Shown one piece after another: positions 1-8,592 of a stretch of 64,000 nucleotides of DNA. The stretch comes from Erysipelotrichaceae bacterium 66202529 (GTDB taxonomy: Bacteria > Bacillota_I > Bacilli_A > Erysipelotrichales > Erysipelotrichaceae). Made by a program: the position numbers and the translations under genes. The notes beneath the pieces were generated by a model, which saw nothing but the letters and a program-made list of their open reading frames with translations, did not search any database and was not told the origin of the DNA. Where the stretch lies: assembly GCA_017161075.1 (NCBI GenBank), contig CP046174.1, positions 2,418,001 to 2,482,000 on the forward strand. The letters are read 5' to 3'. Numbering within the stretch: the first letter of the stretch is position 1; each line of letters starts with the position of its first letter.

Positions 1-63
1 CAATAGCATAAAGCTTTCAATCTGATCCTTTGTTAATCCATCATAGAAATTCAGGAGCTCCAT
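1..63 (-). CDS. N-terminus of an unknown protein, cut by window edge
   Basis: Reading leftward from an ATG at 63, an open frame of 21 codons (MELLNFYDGLTKDQIESFML...) runs off the left edge. A GGAA-rich stretch lies just upstream as a possible ribosome binding site. It diverges from the XRE regulator at 227. The fragment is too short to assign a family. The coding claim rests only on the open frame and the modest ribosome binding site. Confidence 0.35.
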   Translation of the reverse strand, partial: MELLNFYDGLTKDQIESFMLL

Positions 64-226
64 TTTATTCCTATATTCCTGATTTATTTCCTCAATATTC
101 CGTTTACAATGCTTTATCATTCTCTTGCCTCATTTCGCTTTCACATATATTTTATCGTGATAACAGAGAAAATACAACTGTTATCAGCATATCATATTAT
201 GATATTCCCGAAATGGAGGAGCATAT

Positions 227-439
227 ATGATAACGTTTTATAAATTATGGGATTATTGTAATAGAAAAGACATCAATAAATCGGAATTGAAAGAAGGAGC
301 AGGGATTTCCAATGCCACAATCAGTAAATTAAATAACAATCAAATCGTCACTACAGAAACAATCGATAAGGTATGCTCCTTTTTGAAAGTACAGCCCTTT
401 CAGATTATGGAATGGGAAGAAAAGAAAGCAGATAAGTAA
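227..439 (+). CDS. Small XRE/Cro-type HTH transcriptional regulator
   Basis: A 70-residue protein consisting almost entirely of one Cro/CI-type helix-turn-helix. The recognition-helix region (GISNATISKLNNNQ, residues 26-39) and the following helix (TIDKVCSFLKVQPFQIMEW) match the compact HTH_26-like repressors common in Firmicutes genomes and mobile elements. TGGAGGA seven bases before the ATG is a good ribosome binding site. It probably binds DNA as a dimer and may control itself or the divergent partial gene at 1-63. No target can be read from the sequence. The family call is firm; the role is unknown. Confidence 0.8.
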   Translation: MITFYKLWDYCNRKDINKSELKEGAGISNATISKLNNNQIVTTETIDKVCSFLKVQPFQIMEWEEKKADK

Positions 440-694
440 TCATTAGTTGATGACAAGCTATTGTGTGAATTAAAAGGAAATATCCTTACGACACCAAGCA
501 TGATGATATTGCTATAAATGCCACGAAACAGTAAAGCAGAATCAAAATATTCACAGCTACTGAAAATGCTTATATCACTTCATCATTGCCTTTACTTTTC
601 GAATCGTATTAAATTTCATACACAGCAGACCTCACTCTAGTACATACGTTGTGAGCAAGTATGACAGCATTACACTTTTCTGGCTATATGTAAA
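440..694. other. Intergenic stretch with no supported gene
   Basis: Between the XRE gene and the fmt terminator no frame combines a ribosome binding site with a convincing protein. Just after the XRE stop, a short plus-strand frame (about 445-510) reads like the end of a protein (KLLCELKGNILTTPS). It has no start or binding site and may be a gene remnant. Confidence 0.4.
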
Positions 695-718
695 GAAGGC
701 ATCCTTACGGACACCTTC
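695..718 (-). terminator. Probable intrinsic terminator after fmt
   Basis: In minus-strand RNA, arms 718-709 and 704-695 form a ten-pair stem including two G-U pairs, with a GTAA loop, then TTTACAT. In plus-strand RNA the same arms have two mismatches, although that side has the better T-run (TTTTTC). The G-U pairs favour use by minus-strand fmt transcripts. Confidence 0.5.
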
Positions 719-731
719 TTTTTCTATTCTA

Positions 732-1673
732 TTATGCTACAATTTTTCCAATCAGATTCTTTCCACTGCCATTGAAGAAAACCTTCGCCGCCATCTTTGC
801 TTTTCCTTCCAGCTGCAGCTCATCCGCAAGAATAAGACCATCTGCACAGGCAATCGCAAAACCGCCATCCACCATACCGATGATTTCACCGCAGGCTGCA
901 GCTCCCTTTTCAGGTATTCTGCGCACCTTATGAAACTTCAGCTTTTTACCGTCTACCAATACATAGGCACACGGTGCAGGAATCAGACCGCGGATATGAT
1001 TGTATACGCTTTTCACATCCCTGCTGAAATCGACATGCTCCTCATCCTTTTGAATCGTATAGGCAAACGTTGCCTCCGCTTCGTTTTGTTCCACAAAGAC
1101 AGCACTTCCGTCGATAATCTTCGGAATGCTTTCACTCAGCAGCTGTGCACCGGAAACGGCCAGCTTATCATACAAAGAACCCATCGTATCCTCATCCGAA
1201 ATCGCCACATGACTCTGCGCCATAACAGCACCGGCATCCATTTTCTTAACCATACGCATAATCGAAACACCGCTTTGTGCATGTCCTTCCATAATGGCTT
1301 TATGAATCGGTGCGCCGCCTCTCAGCTTTGGCAGCAGGGAGGCATGTACATTGATACTGCCATAGGTTGGATATTCCAGCAGTCTTGACGGAATAAACTG
1401 ACCATACGCACAGGTGACAATCAGATCGATATCCAGCTGCATCAGCTCCTCATAATCATCTCGGATACGAATTGGCTGATAAACCGGTATCTCATGCTTT
1501 AAGGCTTCCTGCTTCACCGGCGGCATCTGCAGCACCTGCTTTCTTCCCACCTTTTTATCCGGCTGGCTGACAACGCCAATGATTTGATAGCCGTCGCTCC
1601 ACAGCCGTTTTAGCATCGACACGGCGATCTCTGGCGTGCCCATGAACAGGATTCGTATTTGTTTATTATCCAT
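732..1673 (-). CDS. fmt: Methionyl-tRNA formyltransferase
   Basis: A 313-residue cytosolic enzyme that formylates Met-tRNAfMet with 10-formyl-THF for translation initiation. The N-terminal formyltransferase fold opens with ILFMGTPEIA (8-17). The catalytic region has NVHASLLPKLRGGAPI (108-123, His110) and MDAGAVMAQ (Asp146), followed by a C-terminal OB-like domain. Length is normal. The start at 1673 is chosen because GAGGTG lies six bases upstream; an in-frame ATG 16 codons earlier has no such site. A TATAAT box with TGG in front (1693-1698) suggests its own promoter. The usual partner genes def and priA are not adjacent. Confidence 0.96.
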   Translation of the reverse strand: MDNKQIRILFMGTPEIAVSMLKRLWSDGYQIIGVVSQPDKKVGRKQVLQMPPVKQEALKHEIPVYQPIRIRDDYEELMQLDIDLIVTCAYGQFIPSRLLEYPTYGSINVHASLLPKLRGGAPIHKAIMEGHAQSGVSIMRMVKKMDAGAVMAQSHVAISDEDTMGSLYDKLAVSGAQLLSESIPKIIDGSAVFVEQNEAEATFAYTIQKDEEHVDFSRDVKSVYNHIRGLIPAPCAYVLVDGKKLKFHKVRRIPEKGAAACGEIIGMVDGGFAIACADGLILADELQLEGKAKMAAKVFFNGSGKNLIGKIVA

Positions 1674-1692
1674 GCTATTCACCTCAGTAGGC

Positions 1693-1698
1693 ATTATA
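1693..1698 (-). promoter_or_regulatory. Extended -10 promoter for fmt
   Basis: On the minus strand a perfect TATAAT is preceded by TGG, about 20 bases upstream of the fmt start. No good -35 is visible at 17 bases. An extended -10 promoter is the likeliest reading. Confidence 0.45.
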
Positions 1699-1768
1699 CC
1701 ATGATGTGCAGCCGATTGCATCTATTTCCTGAAGCACAGCAAGTCATTCAGCGATTTTATGATAGACG

Positions 1769-2065
1769 CTAATGTAACAGACCGTCAAACACATCCGAAA
1801 ACATCTGTACGCAGCCCTTCATCGTGGATACGATAGCCTCACTGCTGCTTTTCGCAAGCTGGGATGCCCGGTTCTCCTCAATATCCTTCAATGCGACCGG
1901 GTCATTGGGCGCCTTCACAACATGATTTTGCGCGACATCCGATTCAAAGCTCTCCACCTGCTCCTGCACCAGATTTCGCGTATCATCCGACCCCTGCTGA
2001 TTGATATAGGAGCCGATGGATACAAGAATACAAATCAGAATAGCGTCCGCAAGAAACCGTTTCAT
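1769..2065 (-). CDS. Unknown small membrane-anchored protein downstream of spoIIP
   Basis: A 98-residue protein with a hydrophobic N-terminal segment (residues 5-20, LADAILICILVSIGSY) followed by a soluble, acidic, helix-prone tail, so probably anchored with the tail outside. Its ribosome binding site AAAGGAG sits inside the last codons of spoIIP and its ATG follows the spoIIP stop by four bases, so the two are translationally linked. I do not recognise a family. Position behind spoIIP suggests mother-cell expression during sporulation, but this is inference. The segment could also be an uncleaved signal peptide. Confidence 0.75.
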   Translation of the reverse strand: MKRFLADAILICILVSIGSYINQQGSDDTRNLVQEQVESFESDVAQNHVVKAPNDPVALKDIEENRASQLAKSSSEAIVSTMKGCVQMFSDVFDGLLH

Positions 2066-2069
2066 ACAA

Positions 2070-3020
2070 TCACTCCTTTGTCAATACGTCATAAATGCCG
2101 TCTGCGATAACATCCAGGGAATTCGATACCTCCTCAAAGGTATTCACATCACCGCCAAGCTCCATCAGTATTATGTTCTTGGCAACCTCCTGATTATAAT
2201 ATGCCTCCCTAGTCATGACCCCCTTCATGATACCATTCTTTTTCGCATTGATTGTGTCAGTTAATGTCGTGGACAGCCTGGTTGCCGTCTTGGCATTCTT
2301 TCCCAGTCCGCCGACGACAAACATCCCCTTGGCGTAATTCTTTCCATCGATATTGATATAGCTGGCTTCCCTTGGAATACTGTCACGATGCAGATCCAGA
2401 CACATATCAAAGCCGCCGTAATTCACAAGCGCCTCATTAAGATATTTATAGGAAACTACATAGGATTCATTATAGGTAAGCCCGTGCGTATCACGGTAGC
2501 GTATAAAGTCATTGGTTTCCAAAACGACCTTGATTCCACGATCCTCCAGCTTCTGCGCAAGTATAGCGGCCGCATCCAGAACGGTCTTTCCACCCTTGTA
2601 GCTTTCATCCTGATGCGTGTCATAAATATATACGCGCTTTCCGGTACTCTCTGCCTTTTTATCCTTGGACGCATCCTCCTTTTGCGTATTGGCATTCTCT
2701 TTACCATTATCCTTTTCCTCCCCCTTATCCTGCGGGGTATTTTGTTCCTCTGTGGTTTTGGGAACAACGGTGGGATTATCCTGTGTGGTTTCTACTGTTA
2801 TTTCTTCCTTGGGAATGGTCAGATTGGAGTTATACGAAAGCACGTTCAGCGAATCCTTCAGGGAGAGGGAGCTGTTGATTGTTTTCTGCTTGTATACAAA
2901 ATTATTCAAAAGATCATCCGCACTGTTAAAGCAGTTTTTTAATCCGCTGGTAAAGGGTGTCAGATAGAGAAAAGCAATCAGTACGAAGACCTTAACGAGA
3001 AGCTTGCATGTAGATTTCAT
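2070..3020 (-). CDS. spoIIP: Stage II sporulation protein P
   Basis: A 316-residue cell-wall hydrolase that, with SpoIID and SpoIIM, degrades septal peptidoglycan and drives engulfment of the forespore. One N-terminal membrane segment (about residues 8-22) is followed by a low-complexity acidic linker (75-127). The C-terminal SpoIIP domain carries YDTHQDESY (His136, Glu139), LDLHRDS (His211) and a late MELGGDVNTFEE. The histidines and glutamate fit the zinc site of the family. Start 3020 is preferred over the ATG at 3050 because GGGAG lies upstream of the former only. It sits directly after gpr, joining two sporulation genes on one strand. Confidence 0.93.
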   Translation of the reverse strand: MKSTCKLLVKVFVLIAFLYLTPFTSGLKNCFNSADDLLNNFVYKQKTINSSLSLKDSLNVLSYNSNLTIPKEEITVETTQDNPTVVPKTTEEQNTPQDKGEEKDNGKENANTQKEDASKDKKAESTGKRVYIYDTHQDESYKGGKTVLDAAAILAQKLEDRGIKVVLETNDFIRYRDTHGLTYNESYVVSYKYLNEALVNYGGFDMCLDLHRDSIPREASYINIDGKNYAKGMFVVGGLGKNAKTATRLSTTLTDTINAKKNGIMKGVMTREAYYNQEVAKNIILMELGGDVNTFEEVSNSLDVIADGIYDVLTKE

Positions 3021-3100
3021 AGAAAAAAGCACTCCCTTCTCTACCACCATATGTGATAGGGCGTGCTTTCATGTTAAACAATGCAGGACAAAAAACGACA

Positions 3101-3976
3101 TTAGAGCTGTTGATAATCGGGATGCAGGAAGCGATTCAGGCTTTCGGAAACGATATAAACCAGATGCTTCAGCTCATCATCCATGGATTTCGGTGTGACG
3201 ACCAGATTCAGATAATCACTGTCATGGATTTTCTGTAGAATGGCCTGCTTTTCCTCACCGCTGACCTCCAGGGTTTCCTGCAGAATGGCACCGATGCTTG
3301 TTACGGTTGCGACACCGATTGCAATCACCGGAATGTGCAGACTTTTTTCACAGAGTGACATACGGTGGTTTCCGACACCGCTGCCCGGCTGAATCCCTGT
3401 ATTGTTGATTTGGACAACGCGGTTGATCCGGGCAATATTGCGGGTAGCCAGGGCATCAATGGCAATTACCAGATCGGGCTGATAGCTTTGCGCAACACTT
3501 TGCACGATGGATAGTGATTCCAATCCGGTCTGTCCCATAACACCCGGCTGCAGCACTGCAACATTCCGTGTTCCTTTTAAGTATTTGGGATTTTCATTTG
3601 CATACAGATGCGCGGTTACCAGTATTTCATTCGCCGCCTGCGGGCCGAGGGCATCCGATGTAATAAAGCGGTTTCCCAGTCCGACAACAAGAATTTTCTG
3701 CAGCTGTATATGCATATTGTCACTCATATGCTGCAGGTTTTCCTGTATTGCGTCGATCATATTTTCCCGTACGATATGATCCCCCAAATCATGGCATTCT
3801 ATGGAAACATAGTCGCCCTTGCTTTTTCCTAGCTCATTTTCATCACATAGAACCTTGATATAATTGCTGCGTATAAAATCATTCTTTTTTTCAATATGCT
3901 CATAGGTTTTTGACTGGATATCTGCGGATATGATTTCATCCGCAAAATCACTGCGTATCTGATATACTTCTGCCAT
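3101..3976 (-). CDS. gpr: Germination protease (GPR endopeptidase)
   Basis: A 291-residue aspartate-type protease that degrades small acid-soluble spore proteins when spores germinate. GNRFITSDALGP (Asp108) and IAIDALATRN (Asp174) carry the two key aspartates. Their 66-residue spacing equals that of Asp127 and Asp193 in the B. megaterium enzyme. The start RSDFADE region should be the cleaved propeptide: the family is made as an inactive zymogen and self-processes late in sporulation. GAGGTG precedes the ATG. A CATACTA box upstream fits forespore sigma-G control. spoIIP follows on the same strand. Confidence 0.95.
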   Translation of the reverse strand: MAEVYQIRSDFADEIISADIQSKTYEHIEKKNDFIRSNYIKVLCDENELGKSKGDYVSIECHDLGDHIVRENMIDAIQENLQHMSDNMHIQLQKILVVGLGNRFITSDALGPQAANEILVTAHLYANENPKYLKGTRNVAVLQPGVMGQTGLESLSIVQSVAQSYQPDLVIAIDALATRNIARINRVVQINNTGIQPGSGVGNHRMSLCEKSLHIPVIAIGVATVTSIGAILQETLEVSGEEKQAILQKIHDSDYLNLVVTPKSMDDELKHLVYIVSESLNRFLHPDYQQL

Positions 3977-3994
3977 TTTTATACACCTCTTCCA

Positions 3995-4024
3995 TAGTAT
4001 GGTTTTTTTTCACCTTATTATTGC
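3995..4024 (-). promoter_or_regulatory. Candidate sigma-G promoter for gpr
   Basis: On the minus strand GCAATA (4024-4019) and CATACTA (4001-3995) are 17 bases apart. The -10 matches the known sigma-G consensus (CATnmTA) and the -35 matches partly. gpr is a classical forespore gene. The -35 overlaps the -35 of the divergent rpsT promoter. Confidence 0.6.
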
Positions 4025-4049
4025 TTTTTTATATTCTTTTTGATATAAT
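4021..4049 (+). promoter_or_regulatory. Housekeeping promoter for rpsT
   Basis: TTGCTT at 4021-4026 and a perfect TATAAT at 4044-4049, 17 bases apart, about 32 bases before the rpsT start. The region between is A/T-rich. Confidence 0.75.
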
Positions 4050-4080
4050 TTATTGGCAATTGAAAACTAGGAGGTGCAAC

Positions 4081-4347
4081 ATGCCACAGATCCAATCACA
4101 GAAAAAACGTGTAAAAACCAACAACAAAAGAAACCTGGCTGTAAGTGCTCAGAAATCTGCATTGAGAACTTCTATCAAAAAAGTTCTGGCTGCTGTTGAT
4201 GCGAAAGACGCTGCTGCCGCTGCTGCTGCTTACAACGAAGCAAGTTCTAAATTAGATAAAGCTGTTGCGAAGGGTATTCACCACAAAAACTACGCAACAA
4301 GACAGAAATCACGTTTGGCTAAAGCAATCAACGCTATTGCTGCATAA
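4081..4347 (+). CDS. rpsT: 30S ribosomal protein S20
   Basis: An 88-residue, lysine- and alanine-rich ribosomal protein that binds 16S rRNA in the body of the small subunit. The N-terminus MPQIQSQKKRVKTNNKRN and the three-helix pattern match bacterial S20, and the length is usual. AGGAGGTG six bases before the ATG fixes the start; an upstream in-frame ATG at 4021 overlaps the promoter and is rejected. It is a single-gene unit with its own promoter and terminator, divergent from gpr, an arrangement with neighbours similar to other Firmicutes where rpsT and gpr face each other. Confidence 0.97.
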   Translation: MPQIQSQKKRVKTNNKRNLAVSAQKSALRTSIKKVLAAVDAKDAAAAAAAYNEASSKLDKAVAKGIHHKNYATRQKSRLAKAINAIAA

Positions 4348-4349
4348 GA

Positions 4350-4375
4350 AACAGGACAGAGGTTCTGTTTTTTTT
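4350..4375 (+). terminator. Intrinsic terminator of rpsT
   Basis: AACAGGA (4350-4356) pairs with TTCTGTT (4363-4369), including one G-U pair, followed by a T-run. It begins three bases after the stop codon. Confidence 0.85.
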
Positions 4376-4417
4376 CGTTTCATGCTATGATAGTATAGAT
4401 GGGAAAGGAAGGATCGT

Positions 4418-5545
4418 ATGAAACCCTATGTCGGGATATTGCTGACCTCACTCCTTTTGTTTGGCTGCAGTGCTACACAGAAGGAAGCAAAGCAAGACCT
4501 AAGGGATCCATCTGTGGAGCTGAAGCAGACCTCGATTCGCAACAGTACTGCCATTGATGATGATACCTGCTATAAATACCAGCGTTCTTTGCTGCATGAA
4601 AACCTGCAGGATGATTATGACCGGCTGTATGGTGCCCTGCTGCATCATGAAGCCTCTGTGCTGCTGGATTGCAGTGTGCCCTATGTGATGACCCTCTTTG
4701 ATGCTGTTACCTTTGATCATCCCGAGCTGTTCTGGTCAAATTATGAATATAATTACAAGGAATCCGAGGACAAAAAAAGCGTAACCCTGTATCCGTCCTA
4801 TGCCTATGATAAAAAGGAAAGCGCCGCTTTGCAAAAGCAGGTGGATGCTGTGGCAAGTCCCCTCCTGCAAAAGGCACGCGAAAAGCAGGGAGATTATGAA
4901 AAGGTCAAGTTTCTGTATGACTGGATCATAGATCATACAGATTATGTAAACAAGGAAGAAAATAATCAGAATATGCTGAGTGTCCTTCTGGATCAGGAGG
5001 CCGTCTGTGCAGGCTATTCCAAAAGCTTTAAGTATCTGCTGGATCAGCTGGATATCCCCAATGCGGTTATTCTCGTACAGGTTATCGAGAATCCGGATGA
5101 ATACCATGTCGTCAATATGGTGCAGATGGATAAAGCCTGGTATTATCTTGATCCAACCTTCGGCGATATCAAAATTGAAAAAAGCTATGCAAACTACCGC
5201 TATGCTTATTTTGGAATGACCAGTGAGGAAATGGAAAACATCTATACACCACAGCAGGAAATCAAAAAAACAACAGCTGTAAAGGACAGCTTCTTCTATC
5301 ATGAGGGAGCGTATCTCAAGGGCTATGATGAAGATCAGATCACAGCCATTATCGCTTCGAATATCAACAATCCCAATCCCTGTCTGGCAATCAAGTGTAA
5401 TAGCAGACAGACATATGAGCATGTCAAGCAGCTGCTTCGCTCTCAGCATATCTTCGATCTTTTCGAGAATGCCGGCTACAATCCGCAGGAGTTTGAATAT
5501 TACAGTCTGGATGAAAATTACTGCTTCTTTCTGAATTACTGGTAA
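4418..5545 (+). CDS. Transglutaminase-like domain lipoprotein
   Basis: A 375-residue protein with a lipoprotein signal: hydrophobic residues 5-15 and the lipobox LFGC (Cys17). It should be tethered to the outer face of the membrane. A transglutaminase/protease-like core follows, with EAVCAGYSKS (Cys197), EYHVVNMV (His230) and YYLDPTFGD (Asp245), a complete Cys-His-Asp set. Such domains in Firmicutes surface proteins act as proteases or crosslinkers; the substrate here cannot be told. The C-terminal 110 residues have no domain I recognise. It stands alone between the rpsT terminator and a shared terminator, so it is probably a one-gene unit. Confidence 0.82.
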   Translation: MKPYVGILLTSLLLFGCSATQKEAKQDLRDPSVELKQTSIRNSTAIDDDTCYKYQRSLLHENLQDDYDRLYGALLHHEASVLLDCSVPYVMTLFDAVTFDHPELFWSNYEYNYKESEDKKSVTLYPSYAYDKKESAALQKQVDAVASPLLQKAREKQGDYEKVKFLYDWIIDHTDYVNKEENNQNMLSVLLDQEAVCAGYSKSFKYLLDQLDIPNAVILVQVIENPDEYHVVNMVQMDKAWYYLDPTFGDIKIEKSYANYRYAYFGMTSEEMENIYTPQQEIKKTTAVKDSFFYHEGAYLKGYDEDQITAIIASNINNPNPCLAIKCNSRQTYEHVKQLLRSQHIFDLFENAGYNPQEFEYYSLDENYCFFLNYW

Positions 5546-5552
5546 GATAAGA

Positions 5553-5597
5553 AAAGGAACATGAATTGCCGTATGGCTGAACATGTTCCTTTTTTTA
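5553..5597. terminator. Bidirectional terminator
   Basis: AAAGGAACATG (5553-5563) and CATGTTCCTTT (5582-5592) form an 11-pair stem flanked by A-rich and T-rich runs. It can end the lipoprotein transcript from the left and the rseP operon transcript from the right. Confidence 0.88.
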
Positions 5598-5605
5598 CTA
5601 CAGGA

Positions 5606-6664
5606 TTAAAACAGACGCGTTATATCGTTCCAGGTCGCCAGCACCATAATACCGACGATCATCAGAAGTCCTGCCATCATGATTGCACTCTGCATCCGCT
5701 CATTCAGCTTCCGACCGATCAGTGTTTCAATCAGGACGATAAAGATTCTTCCACCATCCAGTATCGGAATCGGCAATAGATTAAAGATACCGACATTGAC
5801 AGACAGCAGGCCAATCAAGGCAATCGTTGATAACAGACCTGTCTGTGTAATCTGCGCCGTCACCTGATAGATTCCTACCGGGCCGCTCAGGTTGTTCAGA
5901 CCAACCCCCTGTACGAGCTTGCCTAAGGAGTCGAATATGGTTGTAACGGAGTCTACCATCTTCTGCGTTCCATACGGAATAGATTCCAGCAGTGTGATCT
6001 TTTTGATCTCATTTTGCTGCAGGACACCCATGACATACTTGCTTTCATCCTTCACATAGGTTGGAGTAAAATGCAGAGTAACCTCTTTGCCGTCACGCAG
6101 TACGGTAAAGGTGGTATCTCCGTTATAATACTGGATAAACTCAACAACATCATTAAAGGTCTTTGGCTCCACAACCTCTTTTCCGTTTTGTACACGGATA
6201 ATTTCATCACCGGCCTTCATCCCGCCTTTTTGCGCAGCGGAGTTTTCCTGTACGGAAGCAACCAGCGCCTTTCCGGGAATACTGACTGCTCCCTGGTAGG
6301 CTGTTATTCCGATAAACAGCACCCATGCCAGCAATACATTCATGATTGCGCCGGCAGCCATGACAACGATCTGCTTCCATGGACGGATGCCGTTCAAGGT
6401 TCGTTCATATGGGATATTCAGCTCATCCGCTTCATCGTCATCCTCTTCCCCTGCCATCGCTACAAAGCCGCCGATGGGAAGCGCACGAAGCGACCATGCG
6501 GTTTCTCCGACCTGCTTTTGATAAACGACTGGACCCATGCCGATGGAAAATTCCTTGCAATACACACCAAAGCGCTTAGCGGCAATCAGATGTCCCAGCT
6601 CATGGACAATGATGATGACACTGAGTATTAGTATAAAATAAATAATATTCAATATATTACTCAT
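5606..6664 (-). CDS. rseP: Site-2 (RIP) zinc metalloprotease RseP/RasP
   Basis: A 352-residue intramembrane protease that cleaves transmembrane segments of anti-sigma factors and remnant signal peptides. HELGH at residues 21-25 inside the first membrane segment supplies the zinc ligands. A PDZ domain lies in the middle (about 110-190), and NLLPIPILDGG near the C-terminus carries the third metal ligand. AGGAGG six bases upstream fixes the start. The ATG overlaps the dxr stop by four bases (ATGA), so translation is coupled. It is the last gene of the frr-uppS-cdsA-dxr-rseP block. An anti-sigma factor lies elsewhere in the window (27650-28951); a link is only speculative. Confidence 0.95.
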   Translation of the reverse strand: MSNILNIIYFILILSVIIIVHELGHLIAAKRFGVYCKEFSIGMGPVVYQKQVGETAWSLRALPIGGFVAMAGEEDDDEADELNIPYERTLNGIRPWKQIVVMAAGAIMNVLLAWVLFIGITAYQGAVSIPGKALVASVQENSAAQKGGMKAGDEIIRVQNGKEVVEPKTFNDVVEFIQYYNGDTTFTVLRDGKEVTLHFTPTYVKDESKYVMGVLQQNEIKKITLLESIPYGTQKMVDSVTTIFDSLGKLVQGVGLNNLSGPVGIYQVTAQITQTGLLSTIALIGLLSVNVGIFNLLPIPILDGGRIFIVLIETLIGRKLNERMQSAIMMAGLLMIVGIMVLATWNDITRLF

Positions 6665-7821
6665 TCCACGCCTCCTTTCCATGCCTTGCGCACGAATTCC
6701 CGTGCCCAGGCATCACTCTCTATAATTTCATCCAGTGTCGGCTCTGTAATATATGCAGCCTGTTCCACTGCCATCATAATATAACGTTCGATATCCAGAA
6801 AACCGATCTTCTCATGCAGGAACAAATCGACTGCTTCCTCATCCGCACCATTCATGATTGCACCGAGGTTCCCTTCCCTTCGGCCAACTGTAAATGCCAG
6901 CTTCAAGAGCGGATAGCGCTGTTCGCTTGCCGGTTCAAAATGCAAAGCAAAACTGCGCTGAAAATCAAACGGTTCTGCATTTTTCATTTCCAAACGGGAG
7001 GGATAGGAAAGCGCGTACTGAATTGGCAGCCGCATATCAGCCGTTCCCAGCTGTGCAATTATGGCATGATCACGATACTGTACCATGGAATGAATAATGC
7101 TTTCCCGGTGAATTACAACCTCGATATCATCATATGGCATATCAAACAGGTAGTGTGCTTCGATTACCTCAAAGCCCTTGTTCATCATGGTTGCGGAATC
7201 AATCGTAATGCGCCCGCCCATATTCCAGTTGGGATGATGCAAAGCCTCCCTGACAGTAACATTTACAAGCTCCTCACGGCTGCGGTCACGAAAACTTCCC
7301 CCGCTGGCCGTAATGATCAGCTTGTCCACCTCACGCATCGCATTGCCCTGCAGGCACTGAAAAATAGCGGAATGCTCAGAATCAATCGGATACAGAGAAA
7401 CGCGGTGCTCCTTTAGGGCACGCTTTATTAGAGGGCCGCCTGCGACAAGGCTCTCCTTATTCGCTAGCGCCACCATTTTATCATGCTCAATGGCAGTCAG
7501 CGTCGGCACCAGACCGCGAAAGCCAACAACCGCATTGACCAGTACATCGTATCCATCCATAGCTGCCAGCTGCTTTAGCCCGGCATCTCCAAAGCAGAAG
7601 TGAAGCGTAGGATAGCGCTTCTGCATTTCTTCCATATCTTCCTCTTTTGCCATGCAGACCATGCGGACAGAAGAAAAGCTATCGAGTATTTCTATTAGCT
7701 TTTCCTTATTATAGCCAACACTTAATCCTATGATTTCAAATTCAGAACTATGATGCTTTACCACATCCAGCGTCTGGGTGCCGATACTTCCGCTGGCACC
7801 AAGCAGCATTATTTTTTTCAT
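6661..7821 (-). CDS. dxr: 1-deoxy-D-xylulose 5-phosphate reductoisomerase
   Basis: A 386-residue enzyme that converts DXP to 2-C-methyl-D-erythritol 4-phosphate using NADPH, the first committed step of the MEP isoprenoid pathway. The N-terminal Rossmann motif GASGSIGTQT (8-17) and the metal and substrate region YPIDSEHSAIFQ are clear, as are the ASGGSFRD and NKGFEVIEAHYLF signatures. Length is typical. It overlaps cdsA upstream and rseP downstream by four bases each. Context with uppS supports supply of undecaprenyl carrier precursors. Confidence 0.96.
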   Translation of the reverse strand: MKKIMLLGASGSIGTQTLDVVKHHSSEFEIIGLSVGYNKEKLIEILDSFSSVRMVCMAKEEDMEEMQKRYPTLHFCFGDAGLKQLAAMDGYDVLVNAVVGFRGLVPTLTAIEHDKMVALANKESLVAGGPLIKRALKEHRVSLYPIDSEHSAIFQCLQGNAMREVDKLIITASGGSFRDRSREELVNVTVREALHHPNWNMGGRITIDSATMMNKGFEVIEAHYLFDMPYDDIEVVIHRESIIHSMVQYRDHAIIAQLGTADMRLPIQYALSYPSRLEMKNAEPFDFQRSFALHFEPASEQRYPLLKLAFTVGRREGNLGAIMNGADEEAVDLFLHEKIGFLDIERYIMMAVEQAAYITEPTLDEIIESDAWAREFVRKAWKGGVE

Positions 7822-8591
7822 AACATCAACACCACCAGTATCAAATCAAAACAAATAAAGTTAAAAACAAGAGAATCCACCCGATCCAGTACACCGCCAT
7901 GTCCCGGCAGCAGATCGGAAAAATCCTTAATACCAAAATTGCGCTTAATGGCGCTGAAGGCAAGATCGCCGATTTGTCCAGTAACAGTCAAAACCGCAGC
8001 TGCCAGTACCATCTGTGCCGGTGTCATCGTATCCACCATAAACCACGCAAAAACAAAGGAAAGTACAGCACCGAAGAACCAGCCCCCGATAGAGCCCTCC
8101 CAAGTCTTTTTGGGAGAAATCCGCACATTGAGCTTGTGTCTGCCGAGAAACCGCCCACAGAAATAGGCAGCGGTATCACATGCATAGGTGGCAATAATGA
8201 TGAACCACACATACATGCGATTGGTTTCATATATATGGAGGAAGCAGCGTGCAATGGCAAAAAAGAAAGTGATGTAGGCAATGCATAGAAAGCCGTCCTT
8301 CGCATGAAAGCGCTCAGTAAACACCGGAATGGATAGAAATACAAGCGCACAGATGCCCAAAAGAGCCGTATGCAGCCGTTCATCACTCAGCACCAGTACG
8401 AATACAGCAGCGATTGCCAGCGGCTTGATGATTATAGGCCACGCTGTATCCTGTTCCTTCAGATTCAACAGCTCTATACCGCCTGCGACAATGATAAAAG
8501 CAATCAGCAGATCGATCAGCCAGCCGCCATATACCAGCGGCGGGATCACGCAGACAATGATCAGAAGTGCTGTGATAATTCTGGTTTTCAT
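7818..8591 (-). CDS. cdsA: Phosphatidate cytidylyltransferase
   Basis: A 257-residue polytopic membrane enzyme that makes CDP-diacylglycerol from phosphatidic acid and CTP. Around eight hydrophobic segments precede the C-terminal family signature in GDLAFSAIKRNFGIKDFSDL followed by LPGHGGVLDRVDS, which binds CTP and metal. The start at 8591 is chosen because GGAGGG lies seven bases upstream. The longer frame from 8636 overlaps uppS. It starts one base after the uppS stop and overlaps dxr by four bases. The product feeds pgsA at 61166-61756. Confidence 0.95.
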   Translation of the reverse strand: MKTRIITALLIIVCVIPPLVYGGWLIDLLIAFIIVAGGIELLNLKEQDTAWPIIIKPLAIAAVFVLVLSDERLHTALLGICALVFLSIPVFTERFHAKDGFLCIAYITFFFAIARCFLHIYETNRMYVWFIIIATYACDTAAYFCGRFLGRHKLNVRISPKKTWEGSIGGWFFGAVLSFVFAWFMVDTMTPAQMVLAAAVLTVTGQIGDLAFSAIKRNFGIKDFSDLLPGHGGVLDRVDSLVFNFICFDLILVVLML

Positions 8592-8592
8592 C

